From JBNLBT01 sp050303435 (lineage in GTDB: Bacteria > Pseudomonadota > Gammaproteobacteria > Xanthomonadales > Marinicellaceae): DNA of 14,819 bases. The notes below the pieces were generated by a model. It was not told the DNA's origin. It made no database searches and saw only the letters and a program-made list of their open reading frames with translations. Position 1 is the stretch's first letter. Every line of letters begins with the position of its first letter. The position numbers and the translations under genes were made by a program. The DNA lies in contig JBNLBT010000082.1 of assembly GCA_050303435.1 (NCBI GenBank), forward strand, positions 1-14,819, written 5' to 3'. Shown piece after piece: positions 1-6,383 of this stretch.

Positions 1-74
1 ATGACATCACACAACCCGAAGCCGAATTGATGCGTGAACTAAGCGATTACCTGGGTAAAATTCAGCGGCAGTAG
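1..74 (+). CDS. 3' end of an unidentified protein-coding gene (partial)
   Basis: An open frame enters from the left edge (reading from base 3) and stops at TAG 72-74. The visible 23-residue tail, ending in LSDYLGKIQRQ, is hydrophilic and helix-like, as expected for a real C-terminus. It is too short to name. The helical, acidic start of the tail faintly recalls TerB-like C-termini of some M48 metallopeptidases, but that is a guess. No clear terminator follows within the next 60 bases. Confidence 0.45.
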   Translation, partial: DITQPEAELMRELSDYLGKIQRQ

Positions 75-133
75 AAAAGTCGTTACTTCTAGGCAGTCAA
101 CAACGCAGTGCAATTGATACTTGGGGTTGTCCT

Positions 134-152
134 GGTGTTGGGAAACAACACC
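134..152. other. Small perfect hairpin in the intergenic region 75-298
   Basis: GGTGTTG (134-140) and CAACACC (146-152) form a perfect 7-bp stem around a GGAAA loop. No T-run follows on either strand, so this is not a standard intrinsic terminator. The rest of 75-298 holds only a possible GTG-started frame of about 30 codons ending near 200, with no Shine-Dalgarno sequence or recognisable product, and the TATAAT box described separately. Confidence 0.3.
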
Positions 153-265
153 TGTGTGCAGGCTGTGCAACGCTTGCGTCGAATGGGCACAGACAAATAA
201 CCGCGAACAGATGCCATGGAAGGCAAGCGATTGGCTGCATTTCATGCGCACGTCATGAGATCAGG

Positions 266-271
266 TATAAT
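266..271 (+). promoter_or_regulatory. Candidate -10 box (TATAAT) for the NADH dehydrogenase gene
   Basis: A perfect TATAAT lies 27 bases before the ATG at 299. No good -35 hexamer sits at 16-18 bp: the nearest choice, TTCATG at 241-246, needs a 19-bp spacer. Transcription would start near 278-279, only a few bases before a 6-codon reading frame at 282-302 that overlaps the gene start. The call rests on the -10 box alone. Confidence 0.4.
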
Positions 272-298
272 GGGCCGCGTCATGTCGCTCAATTCACA

Positions 299-1621
299 AT
301 GAACACGGTCACGGCCGCTGCACAAGCCAAACCGGCGAGGGCCATCACCCAGTCAACCCGCGTGGTGATCATTGGCGCCGGATTCGCCGGCTTGAATGCG
401 GCGCGTGCCTTGAAAAACGCGGCGGTGCAAATCACCCTGGTGGATCGCAACAACTATCACCTGTTTCAACCGCTGCTGTATCAAGTGGCCACGGCAGGAC
501 TCTCGCCCGCGGACATCTCCACGCCAACCCGACACGTTTTCCGCCATCAGCCCAATTGCCGTGTGATTCAGGCCAAAGTGACGGGCATTGATCGGCACAA
601 CCGCTGCGTACTCACCGATCGACAATCGTTGAGTTTTGATTTTTTGATCGTGGCAACCGGCGCCAGGCACGATTATTTTGGCCACAACGATTGGGCCGAA
701 GTGGCACCAGGATTGAAGGACATCGATGACGCCACCGCGATCAGACGCCGCATTTTGTCGGCCTTTGAGCGGGCGGAAACCACCGAAGCGATGGATGAAC
801 GCGCGCGCCTGATGACCTTTTGCGTGGTCGGTGGCGGCCCCACAGGGGTGGAAATGGCCGGCGCCATTGCCGAATTGGCCAAGAAAACCCTGAATCGCGA
901 ATTTCGCCTGATCCAGCCGGCCAAGGCGCGCGTGGTTCTGTTGGAGGCGGGCGATCGCATATTGTCCAATTATCCGGAAAAGCTTTCACGCAAAGCCACG
1001 ATGCAATTGCAAAAACTCGGTGTCGAGGTGTGCACAGGACACGCCGTCAGTGATTGCCAGCCTGGGCGAGTGGAGATCCAGGGCGGTGAGGCGCTGGTGG
1101 CTGAAAATATTATCTGGGCTGCCGGTGTCAAAGCATCGCCTGCCGCCCGTTGGCTGGATGCCACCTCAGATCGTCACGGCAAAGTGTGTGTCAATGCGGA
1201 TTTGACACTGCCGGGTCATCACAATGTATTTGTGGTTGGTGACACCGCTGCATGCACCGATGCTTCCGGCCGCCCGGTGCCAGCGGTGGCGCCGGCGGCC
1301 AAGCAAATGGGGCGCTACGTGGCGCGGGTCATCCAGGCAGTGATTGGTGGCAAAGACGCCCCACCGCCATTCAAATACCGCGATTGGGGTCGCATGGCCA
1401 CCATTGGACGCAAAGCCGCGGTGGCGGATTTCGACCGCTTCACCTTGTCCGGGTATCCGGCCTGGCTGAGCTGGTCTCTGGTGCACATTCTGTTTCTGAT
1501 CGGCTTTCGCAACCGCGCTGTGGTGATGCTGAACTGGGCCTGGCAGTACCTGTTTTTCACCCGCGGTGCGCGTCTGATAACAGGTGAGAATGACAACGAC
1601 GATGACGCCGCTCAGCAATAA
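299..1621 (+). CDS. ndh: Type II NADH dehydrogenase (NAD(P)/FAD-dependent oxidoreductase)
   Basis: This 440-residue protein fits NDH-2, the non-proton-pumping enzyme on the inner face of the cytoplasmic membrane that passes electrons from NADH through FAD to quinone. Visible marks are the FAD-binding GAGFAG (26-31), the family segment NYHLFQPLLYQVATAGLSP (52-70), the NAD-binding VVGGGPTGVE (176-185) and the FAD-contacting VVGDTAA near 312-318. VAPAAKQM (330-337) is where many NDH-2 enzymes carry the quinone-site AQxAxQ; here the first Gln is Pro, which I believe is common in this subgroup. Residues about 380-425 are rich in Trp, Phe and Leu with basic residues, like the amphipathic membrane anchor of the family. 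The ATG at 299 has no Shine-Dalgarno sequence. It overlaps the TGA of a 6-codon upstream frame as ATGA, so coupled translation is possible. Exact electron acceptor and NADH/NADPH preference cannot be read from sequence. Confidence 0.9.
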   Translation: MNTVTAAAQAKPARAITQSTRVVIIGAGFAGLNAARALKNAAVQITLVDRNNYHLFQPLLYQVATAGLSPADISTPTRHVFRHQPNCRVIQAKVTGIDRHNRCVLTDRQSLSFDFLIVATGARHDYFGHNDWAEVAPGLKDIDDATAIRRRILSAFERAETTEAMDERARLMTFCVVGGGPTGVEMAGAIAELAKKTLNREFRLIQPAKARVVLLEAGDRILSNYPEKLSRKATMQLQKLGVEVCTGHAVSDCQPGRVEIQGGEALVAENIIWAAGVKASPAARWLDATSDRHGKVCVNADLTLPGHHNVFVVGDTAACTDASGRPVPAVAPAAKQMGRYVARVIQAVIGGKDAPPPFKYRDWGRMATIGRKAAVADFDRFTLSGYPAWLSWSLVHILFLIGFRNRAVVMLNWAWQYLFFTRGARLITGENDNDDDAAQQ

Positions 1622-1634
1622 ATTCATGTCCCCA

Positions 1635-1663
1635 TTGACTGCATGTATTCATGTGTGGATATT
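1635..1663 (+). promoter_or_regulatory. Candidate sigma-70 promoter for nhaC
   Basis: TTGACT (1635-1640, five of six consensus bases) and GATATT (1658-1663, four of six) are separated by 17 bp. Transcription would begin near 1670, about 29 bases before the nhaC ATG. This lies in the 77-base gap after ndh, so nhaC can probably be transcribed separately. No terminator is visible between the two genes, and read-through is possible. Confidence 0.4.
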
Positions 1664-1685
1664 CGGCGGGCGGCTGTCTTGTTAC

Positions 1686-1690
1686 AGGAG
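1686..1690 (+). promoter_or_regulatory. Ribosome binding site that fixes the nhaC start
   Basis: AGGAG sits 8 bases before the ATG at 1699. This decides against the longest open frame, which would begin 16 codons upstream at 1651 and add a sequence unlike antiporter N-termini. Confidence 0.8.
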
Positions 1691-1698
1691 TTCAGTCT

Positions 1699-3132
1699 AT
1701 GAATAAAGACACTGCCCACACCATTCAAGAGCCGTCATTTGCACACGCCCTGGGCGTTTTTGCAGTGATATTTCTGAGCCTGGCTGTGGGCATGGTGTAT
1801 GCCGGGGTTCAACTGCATGTGGTGATGTTCATCTGCGTGGTTTGGGTGGCGGCCAACGCGGTCTGGCTGGGACACAAGTATACCGATGTGCGGGGCATGA
1901 TGAATCGGGGCATTGCCAAGGCTTTACCTGCGCTGTACATATTCATATTGATCGGCATGGTGATCGCCGCTTTCATGCACAGCGGTACCATCGCTGCATT
2001 GATCCGTTTGGGACTGGACTGGTTGTCGCCGGCGTGGTTCCTGCCGGTGGGATTGTGGGTGTGTTGTCTGATGTCATTGGCCACCGGCACTTCATGGGGC
2101 ACGGTGGGGACCCTGGGTGTGGTGTTCATGGGCCTGGGGGAGGCCATGGGATTGCCGTTGCCGCTGGTGGCCGGGATGGTGATTTCCGGGGCCACATTCG
2201 GCGACAAGATGTCGCCGGTGTCTGACACAACCAATCTGGCCGCGTTGAGTGCCGGTACCCCGTTGTATCGGCACATTGGCAGCATGTTGTACACCACCGT
2301 GCCCAGTTTTGTGCTGGTGACCCTGTTGTTTGCCTGGTTGGGTTTGACGCACAGTCAGGCGGCGCTGCCGGTGGAAGACATTGCACGCATTCAGTCGGCG
2401 CTGCAAAGCGGTTACGCGCTGAATCCGTGGATATGTCTGTTGCCTTTGCTGCTCATGCTGGTGTTGTCGTTGCGACGACACGCGGCGGAAGTGACCATGC
2501 TGGCGAGTGTGGCCTGCGCCGTGCTGATCGCGGTGTTGTACCAGGGCAGCGATCCGGTGACGGTGCTCAACGCTTTGTGGGACAACGGCCCCGGGCAAAC
2601 CGGTGATGCGGACCTGGATGAGCGTTTGCTGGGTCGCGGCGGCGTCTTTGACATGAGCTGGACGTTGCTGTTGTCGATTCTGGCGCTTGCCATGGGCGGT
2701 GTACTGCATGGCACCGGGCTGGTGCAATCGTTGTTGACCGGTCTGATCGGGCGCATTCGCCGCGCCGGATCGCTGGTGGCCAGCACCATCGCTGCCGGGG
2801 TGTTTGGTAACGCCGCGATGGGCGAAGCCTACATCACCATCATTCTCAACGCCCAGGTGTTTCGACCCGGTTACGCCCGTTTGGGGCTGGATCGCGCCGT
2901 GCTTTCGCGGTCTGTGGAGGAAGGCGCGACGCTGACCACGGCCCTGATTCCCTGGACCACGGCCGGCGCATTCTATGCCGCCACGCTGGACATGGCTGTG
3001 TTGGATTATCTGCCATACGCCCTGTTCAACTGGATCAATCCGCTGTTGGCCATTGCGCTGGCATTCGGTGGTTGGGGGCTGTTGCAGGCAAAACGCACCC
3101 CGGATGCAGGAGACGGACCGCAAAGCGTTTAA
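1699..3132 (+). CDS. nhaC: NhaC-family Na+/H+ antiporter
   Basis: This 477-residue, strongly hydrophobic protein has about a dozen predicted membrane segments and belongs to the NhaC type of sodium/proton antiporters in the cytoplasmic membrane. These export Na+ in exchange for H+ and help with pH and salt homeostasis. The diagnostic stretch GDKMSPVSDTTNLAALSAG begins at residue 168, preceded by a glycine-rich TGTSWGTVGTLG segment. A second, related half carries GNAAMGEAYITIILNAQVF and LIPWTTAGAFYAATL, matching the inverted-repeat fold of ion transporters of this class. Length is normal for the family. The start is set by AGGAG at 1686-1690. It follows ndh, so an enzyme that uses NADH without pumping ions sits next to a carrier that uses the proton gradient; a functional link is inference. 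Related family members carry malate/lactate or other organic substrates, so the ion specificity is from family resemblance only. Confidence 0.85.
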   Translation: MNKDTAHTIQEPSFAHALGVFAVIFLSLAVGMVYAGVQLHVVMFICVVWVAANAVWLGHKYTDVRGMMNRGIAKALPALYIFILIGMVIAAFMHSGTIAALIRLGLDWLSPAWFLPVGLWVCCLMSLATGTSWGTVGTLGVVFMGLGEAMGLPLPLVAGMVISGATFGDKMSPVSDTTNLAALSAGTPLYRHIGSMLYTTVPSFVLVTLLFAWLGLTHSQAALPVEDIARIQSALQSGYALNPWICLLPLLLMLVLSLRRHAAEVTMLASVACAVLIAVLYQGSDPVTVLNALWDNGPGQTGDADLDERLLGRGGVFDMSWTLLLSILALAMGGVLHGTGLVQSLLTGLIGRIRRAGSLVASTIAAGVFGNAAMGEAYITIILNAQVFRPGYARLGLDRAVLSRSVEEGATLTTALIPWTTAGAFYAATLDMAVLDYLPYALFNWINPLLAIALAFGGWGLLQAKRTPDAGDGPQSV

Positions 3133-3158
3133 TTCAGCGCATATTCCAGCCAAAACGG

Positions 3159-3187
3159 TTGCCAACAGAGTTGGATGTTTGTATAAT
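3159..3187 (+). promoter_or_regulatory. Sigma-70 promoter of the L36 gene
   Basis: TTGCCA (3159-3164, five of six) and a perfect TATAAT (3182-3187) stand exactly 17 bp apart. Transcription should start near 3194, giving a leader of about 25 bases with GGTGA (3208-3212) as ribosome binding site, 6 bases before the ATG. I looked for a Zur-type palindrome, which controls the cysteine-poor L36 in some bacteria, and saw none overlapping this promoter. Confidence 0.8.
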
Positions 3188-3218
3188 CTGCGATCTTTTG
3201 AATGTGCGGTGAATTTAT

Positions 3219-3344
3219 ATGAAAGTTTTGTCATCATTGAAGTCAGCCAAAACGCGCAGCAGAGACTGCAAAGTGGTTCGTCGCCGCGGCAAGGTTTTTG
3301 TGATTTGCAAATCAAACCCCAAATTGAAAGCACGCCAAAGATAA
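3219..3344 (+). CDS. rpmJ: 50S ribosomal protein L36, cysteine-poor (C-minus, YkgO-like) type
   Basis: This 41-residue, very basic protein starts MKVLSSLKSAK and ends SNPKLKARQR. It is L36 of the large ribosomal subunit. Zinc-binding L36 has three Cys and one His; this form keeps only C17 and C30 and has no His, so it is the zinc-independent type that E. coli calls YkgO. E. coli YkgO has about 46 residues; at 41 residues this one matches in length and sequence, from memory, the L36 of Xanthomonas and relatives, where I believe this type is the only L36. The gene forms a one-gene unit with its own strong promoter (3159-3187), a GGTGA ribosome binding site and an intrinsic terminator (3363-3393). 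Whether a zinc-binding copy exists elsewhere cannot be seen here. Confidence 0.93.
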   Translation: MKVLSSLKSAKTRSRDCKVVRRRGKVFVICKSNPKLKARQR

Positions 3345-3362
3345 TCCGTGGCTAAGACGCTT

Positions 3363-3393
3363 AAAAAAAACCTCATTGATGAGGTTTTTTTTT
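3363..3393. terminator. Strong, bidirectional-type intrinsic terminator after the L36 gene
   Basis: An A8 tract (3363-3370), stem CCTCAT (3371-3376), two-base turn and ATGAGG (3379-3384) lead into nine T residues (3385-3393). The A and T tracts can extend the stem, and the structure could work on both strands. It insulates the L36 gene from the CoA-transferase gene downstream. Confidence 0.93.
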
Positions 3394-3462
3394 GCCCGCA
3401 ATAAATGCCCGAGTGCGTGCAAATGGGTTATCATGAGCTGATGCCAAAACCCGCCCATTCAC

Positions 3463-5622
3463 GTGACTGAATGTCTGCACACTCTGGATGATTGTGTGCG
3501 GCGCATCTTTCAACTGCGCGGCCATCAATTGCTGGTGGGCACACCGCTGGGCATTGGTAAGCCCAACCCGTTGATCAACGCCCTGTGGGCTGCAGCAAAA
3601 AGCAACCCGGACGTGGATCTGGAATTGTTCACGGCCCTGTCATTGCAATTGCCCGCTGGCGGGGCGTTTCTGCAACGGCGTTTTCTCAAGCACTTCATCG
3701 CGCGTTATTTCTGTGCTTACCCTGAGCTGGATTACCTCAAAGACATTAAAAGTGAGAAACTGCCGGCGCGGCTGAGGGTCACGGAATTCTACATACAGTC
3801 GGGCAAAATGCTGCGCTCACAGCGTGCACAACGGCATTACACCAGCAGCAATTACACCCACGTGGCCCGTGACATGGTGGATCGTGGCGTGAATGTGATT
3901 GTGCAGATGGTGGGTGTTGATTCAGACGGCAACACACCGCGCTATTCCCTCAGCTGCAATCCGGATCTGACACTGGATGTGCTGCGCATCGCACAAGAAA
4001 AAAATCGACCGCGTCCGTTGCTGGTGGGCATGGTCAATCCAGCCTTGCCATTCATGGGCGGCGAAGCCGCCGTGGATGAGGATTTCTTTGATCTGCTGGT
4101 GGACGAGGCATCGCTGTATTTTGAACCGTTTGCCACACCCCGAGGCCCGGTCAATGCGGTGGACCACAGCATCGGACTGCAGGCCAGTGCTTTGGTGCAG
4201 GACGGCGGCACATTGCAGATTGGCATCGGCTCGCTGGCCGATGCGTTTGTGCACGCCACCCGGCTGAGACAGCAAAACAATGCAGCGTATCGGAACCTAC
4301 TCAATGATCTGGATCTTTCAGAGACATCACAGGCGGCGCTGCAAACCATCGGCGCCACCGGTGTATATTCGGAAGGCCTGTATGCGGCCAGTGAAATGTT
4401 CGTCGAAGGCTTTGCGCAATTGATCGATTGCGGCGTGTTGACGCGACGGGTGTATGACGACGCCGGCATCCAACGGCTGCTGAACCGCGGTGCACTCAAG
4501 CCTGAGCTGCCACACAACGCACTGGAAATTCTTCTGGCGCACGGCGAGGTGTCGGCGCTGTTGAGCGCCAAAGAGTTGACCCGTTTGCAGCGCCTGGGCG
4601 TGTTGCGTCCGCAGCTGCGCTGGCACGACGGCCGCATCGTGGACGAGAACAGTGACCGGCAATGGTCTGCGGATTTGCAGGACCCGGTCAATCTGAAGTC
4701 CTTGCAGCAGCACGCGTTGGGGCAGGCATTGCATGGCGGCAGCGTGTTGCACGCGGCCTTTCTTCTCGGGTCACGCTGGTTTTACCGCTGGTTGCATGCG
4801 CTCGATGAAGAGAAAAAAGCCACCGTGCAAATGACGCCCGTCAGCCGCATCAATGAACTGTATGGCGGGGAGGTTCTGGATCGGGCTCAACGCGTCAAGG
4901 CGCGCTTCATCAACACCTGCATGAAAGTCGATTTGCTTGGGGCGGCGGCATCGGACGGTCTGGCCAATCAGCAGGTGGTCAGCGGCGTGGGTGGCCAGTA
5001 CAATTTTGTCGCCATGGCACACGCGCTGTCGGACAGTCGGTCCATATTGATGGTGCGCAGCACCCACGGCAGTGGACGCCGTGTGACCAGCAACATCGTC
5101 TGGCAATACCCGTATTGCACGATTCCGCGTCATTTGCGCGATGTGGTCATCAGCGAATACGGCGTGGCGGATTTGCGCGGGCAGTCCGATGAAGTGTGCA
5201 TTCAGCGCATGATCGGCATCGCCGATGCGCGATTTCAGGAAGAATTGCGCCGCACAGCGGTTGAGCACGGCAAGCTCTCACCCGATTGGCGCATTCCGGC
5301 GGCCTGTCGCAGCAACACACCGGAACGCTTGCGTGCGCGCATCGAACGCAACGCAGCGCATTTGCCTGAATACCCGTTTGGGCACGATTTTACACCTGAA
5401 GAATGGCGCCTTGTGCGGGCACTGAAGTGGTTGCAGGCGCACAATGCGGGCTTGTTCAGTCGCATCGCATTGGTGTTTAAGGCCACAGTGCAGGCCCGCG
5501 TAGCGGCGGCGCCTGAGGCGCTGCTTGAATGCATGGGCTTGAATCGGGTTTCCGGGCTGTCTCAGCGTGTGCAACGCCGTTTGTTGTGCCTGGCACTGCA
5601 GCGCACAAAAGATCCGCACTGA
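3463..5622 (+). CDS. Acetyl-CoA hydrolase/CoA-transferase family protein (long form)
   Basis: This 719-residue protein belongs to the acetyl-CoA hydrolase/transferase family (class I CoA-transferase fold, with Cat1, Ach1 and 4-hydroxybutyrate CoA-transferase). These move CoA between short-chain acids or hydrolyse acyl-CoA through a glutamyl-CoA intermediate. Visible marks are a GIGKPNPLINAL loop near the N-terminus, GIGSLADAF, SEMFVEG with E311 the likely catalytic glutamate by position, SGVGGQYNF (507-515) as the oxyanion/CoA loop, and VISEYGVADLRG. It is some 200 residues longer than classic Cat1/Ach1 (about 500), with extra sequence at both ends, but the conserved segments match a long proteobacterial subgroup I recognise. 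The start is GTG at 3463, because a stop in frame lies at 3439 and the nearby ATGs are out of frame. No Shine-Dalgarno sequence is visible. TATCAT at 3429-3434 could be a -10 box. The substrate is unknown. Confidence 0.82.
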   Translation: MTECLHTLDDCVRRIFQLRGHQLLVGTPLGIGKPNPLINALWAAAKSNPDVDLELFTALSLQLPAGGAFLQRRFLKHFIARYFCAYPELDYLKDIKSEKLPARLRVTEFYIQSGKMLRSQRAQRHYTSSNYTHVARDMVDRGVNVIVQMVGVDSDGNTPRYSLSCNPDLTLDVLRIAQEKNRPRPLLVGMVNPALPFMGGEAAVDEDFFDLLVDEASLYFEPFATPRGPVNAVDHSIGLQASALVQDGGTLQIGIGSLADAFVHATRLRQQNNAAYRNLLNDLDLSETSQAALQTIGATGVYSEGLYAASEMFVEGFAQLIDCGVLTRRVYDDAGIQRLLNRGALKPELPHNALEILLAHGEVSALLSAKELTRLQRLGVLRPQLRWHDGRIVDENSDRQWSADLQDPVNLKSLQQHALGQALHGGSVLHAAFLLGSRWFYRWLHALDEEKKATVQMTPVSRINELYGGEVLDRAQRVKARFINTCMKVDLLGAAASDGLANQQVVSGVGGQYNFVAMAHALSDSRSILMVRSTHGSGRRVTSNIVWQYPYCTIPRHLRDVVISEYGVADLRGQSDEVCIQRMIGIADARFQEELRRTAVEHGKLSPDWRIPAACRSNTPERLRARIERNAAHLPEYPFGHDFTPEEWRLVRALKWLQAHNAGLFSRIALVFKATVQARVAAAPEALLECMGLNRVSGLSQRVQRRLLCLALQRTKDPH

Positions 5623-5643
5623 TCAATCCACGGGGTGATCAGT
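5618..5643. terminator. Palindrome between convergent genes, possible bidirectional terminator
   Basis: ACTGATCA (5618-5625) and TGATCAGT (5636-5643) form a perfect 8-bp stem around a 10-base loop. The left arm holds the TGA stop of the CoA-transferase gene (5620-5622), and the right arm holds the TGA of the minus-strand gene (5641-5639). The genes are only 16 bases apart. Downstream T-richness is weak on both sides (GGTTTCTTC on plus, ATCTTTTG on minus), so termination is plausible but not certain. Confidence 0.45.
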
Positions 5644-6028
5644 CGGTTTCTTCGACGCCCTCGAGTATCATCAGGCAGACCGCCCGCCGGTCTTCCGACA
5701 ACAGCACGTTGTATGTGCGCGCCGCGGCGCGATTGTCCATCACTTCCAGTCCCACCTGTTGGCGCACCAATGGTGTGAGCAATTGAGTGTCGGGGTAGCG
5801 GATTCGCTCACCACTGCCGATGATCAGCAATTCCGGGCGATCGGTGATCAATCGTGCGATGTGCGCTTCGGTCAGATGCTCGATGCGACGCACTTCTGGC
5901 CACGCATTGATCCGCTCAAGACCGATGCACAGTGTGTTTTGATGCGACGTGCCGGCGATCAGACACACGCGGTGGTCGGCGCTCTGAATGGTGTGCCGGT
6001 GATGGTCTATGTGTTCCGACAGATCCAT
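5639..6028 (-). CDS. Mth938-like domain protein (DUF498 family)
   Basis: This 129-residue single-domain protein belongs to the Mth938-like fold, which also contains the mitochondrial complex I assembly factor NDUFAF3 and animal AAMDC. Its bacterial role is not established. Recognition rests on PELLIIGSGERIRYP in the middle and the later stretch VGLEVMDNRAAARTYNVLLSE, both typical of the family. No signal peptide or membrane segment is seen, so it should be cytoplasmic. It is the second gene of a minus-strand pair: the yhbY stop TGA and this ATG are separated by one base (TGAGATG). There is no clear Shine-Dalgarno sequence, so translation is probably coupled to yhbY. It ends 16 bases from the convergent CoA-transferase gene. 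The ndh gene in this window should not be taken as support for a complex I link, since NDH-2 is unrelated to complex I. Confidence 0.8.
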   Translation of the reverse strand: MDLSEHIDHHRHTIQSADHRVCLIAGTSHQNTLCIGLERINAWPEVRRIEHLTEAHIARLITDRPELLIIGSGERIRYPDTQLLTPLVRQQVGLEVMDNRAAARTYNVLLSEDRRAVCLMILEGVEETD

Positions 6029-6029
6029 C

Positions 6030-6332
6030 TCAGCGCGGCAGTTCGTACACCGGTTTCTTGGGGTTGTTGCGGTAGAATGTGGCGGTGTGTCCGATCTGTT
6101 GCACCAGGGTGGCGCCGGTCTGACGGGCGATGTCCTGGATCAGGGCGTCGCGTTCCTCGCGCGCCATGCGCACCTTGACTTTCACCAGTTCGTGGTGATC
6201 CAGGGCCTGTTGCAATTCATGCAGCACATTTTCGGACAACCCTTTGTCGGCGATCATCACCACCGGGTTCAGTCCATGGGCCACGCCACGCAAGAATTTT
6301 AAGCTGTTTTTGGACAATGCCTGTGTCGCCAT
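6030..6332 (-). CDS. yhbY: YhbY-family ribosome-associated RNA-binding protein (CRM domain)
   Basis: This 100-residue protein consists of one CRS1-YhbY (CRM) domain, which binds RNA and in E. coli associates with pre-50S ribosomal particles. The family pattern is plain: KFLRGVAHGLNPVVMIADKG, GLSENVLHELQQALDHHELVKVKV, and near the end VQQIGHTATFYRN. Length is normal (E. coli YhbY has 97). It lies divergent from rlmE, as in E. coli. This agrees with a shared role in 50S maturation, since RlmE methylates 23S rRNA. The ATG has no Shine-Dalgarno sequence. If the candidate -10 on the minus strand (6349-6344) is used, the leader would be only about 5 bases, so it may be almost leaderless. Confidence 0.9.
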   Translation of the reverse strand: MATQALSKNSLKFLRGVAHGLNPVVMIADKGLSENVLHELQQALDHHELVKVKVRMAREERDALIQDIARQTGATLVQQIGHTATFYRNNPKKPVYELPR

Positions 6333-6343
6333 TGGATGAATCA

Positions 6344-6372
6344 GTTATAATGAGAAAAGTCGATTATTTTAA
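6344..6372. promoter_or_regulatory. Divergent promoter region with overlapping -10 boxes (yhbY / rlmE)
   Basis: The 51-base gap between yhbY and rlmE must hold both promoters. On the plus strand TATAAT is at 6346-6351, 32 bases before the rlmE ATG; its -35 region falls inside yhbY and is poor. On the minus strand TATAAC lies at 6349-6344, with TTAAAA (6372-6367) 17 bp upstream as -35. The two -10 boxes share four base pairs around a TTATAA palindrome. I see no sigma-32 type heat-shock promoter of the kind known for rlmE-ftsH in E. coli. Confidence 0.5.
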
Positions 6373-6383
6373 CAAATTATTGC

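Noticed and set aside
108..200. Possible GTG-started peptide of about 30 residues with a hydrophobic start before ndh
   Set aside because: There is no Shine-Dalgarno sequence, no promoter and no family resemblance, and a frame of this length is expected by chance.
1622..1654. Direct repeat ATTCATGT (1622-1629 and 1647-1654) before nhaC
   Set aside because: Eight bases repeated once in a short A/T-rich gap can be chance, and nothing else suggests an operator.
3182..3218. Zur operator at the cysteine-poor L36 gene
   Set aside because: I looked for the A/T-rich Zur palindrome around the -10 box and leader and found no convincing dyad.
2092..3333. 413-codon open frame on the minus strand opposite nhaC and the L36 gene
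   Set aside because: It runs through two well-supported plus-strand genes and a promoter, and its translation is a low-complexity Gln/Arg/His-rich sequence typical of an antisense shadow.
6310..6360. Heat-shock (sigma-32) promoter before rlmE-ftsH
   Set aside because: Expected from E. coli, but no CTTGAA-like -35 paired with a CCCCAT-like -10 is present; the TATAAT box fits the main sigma factor.
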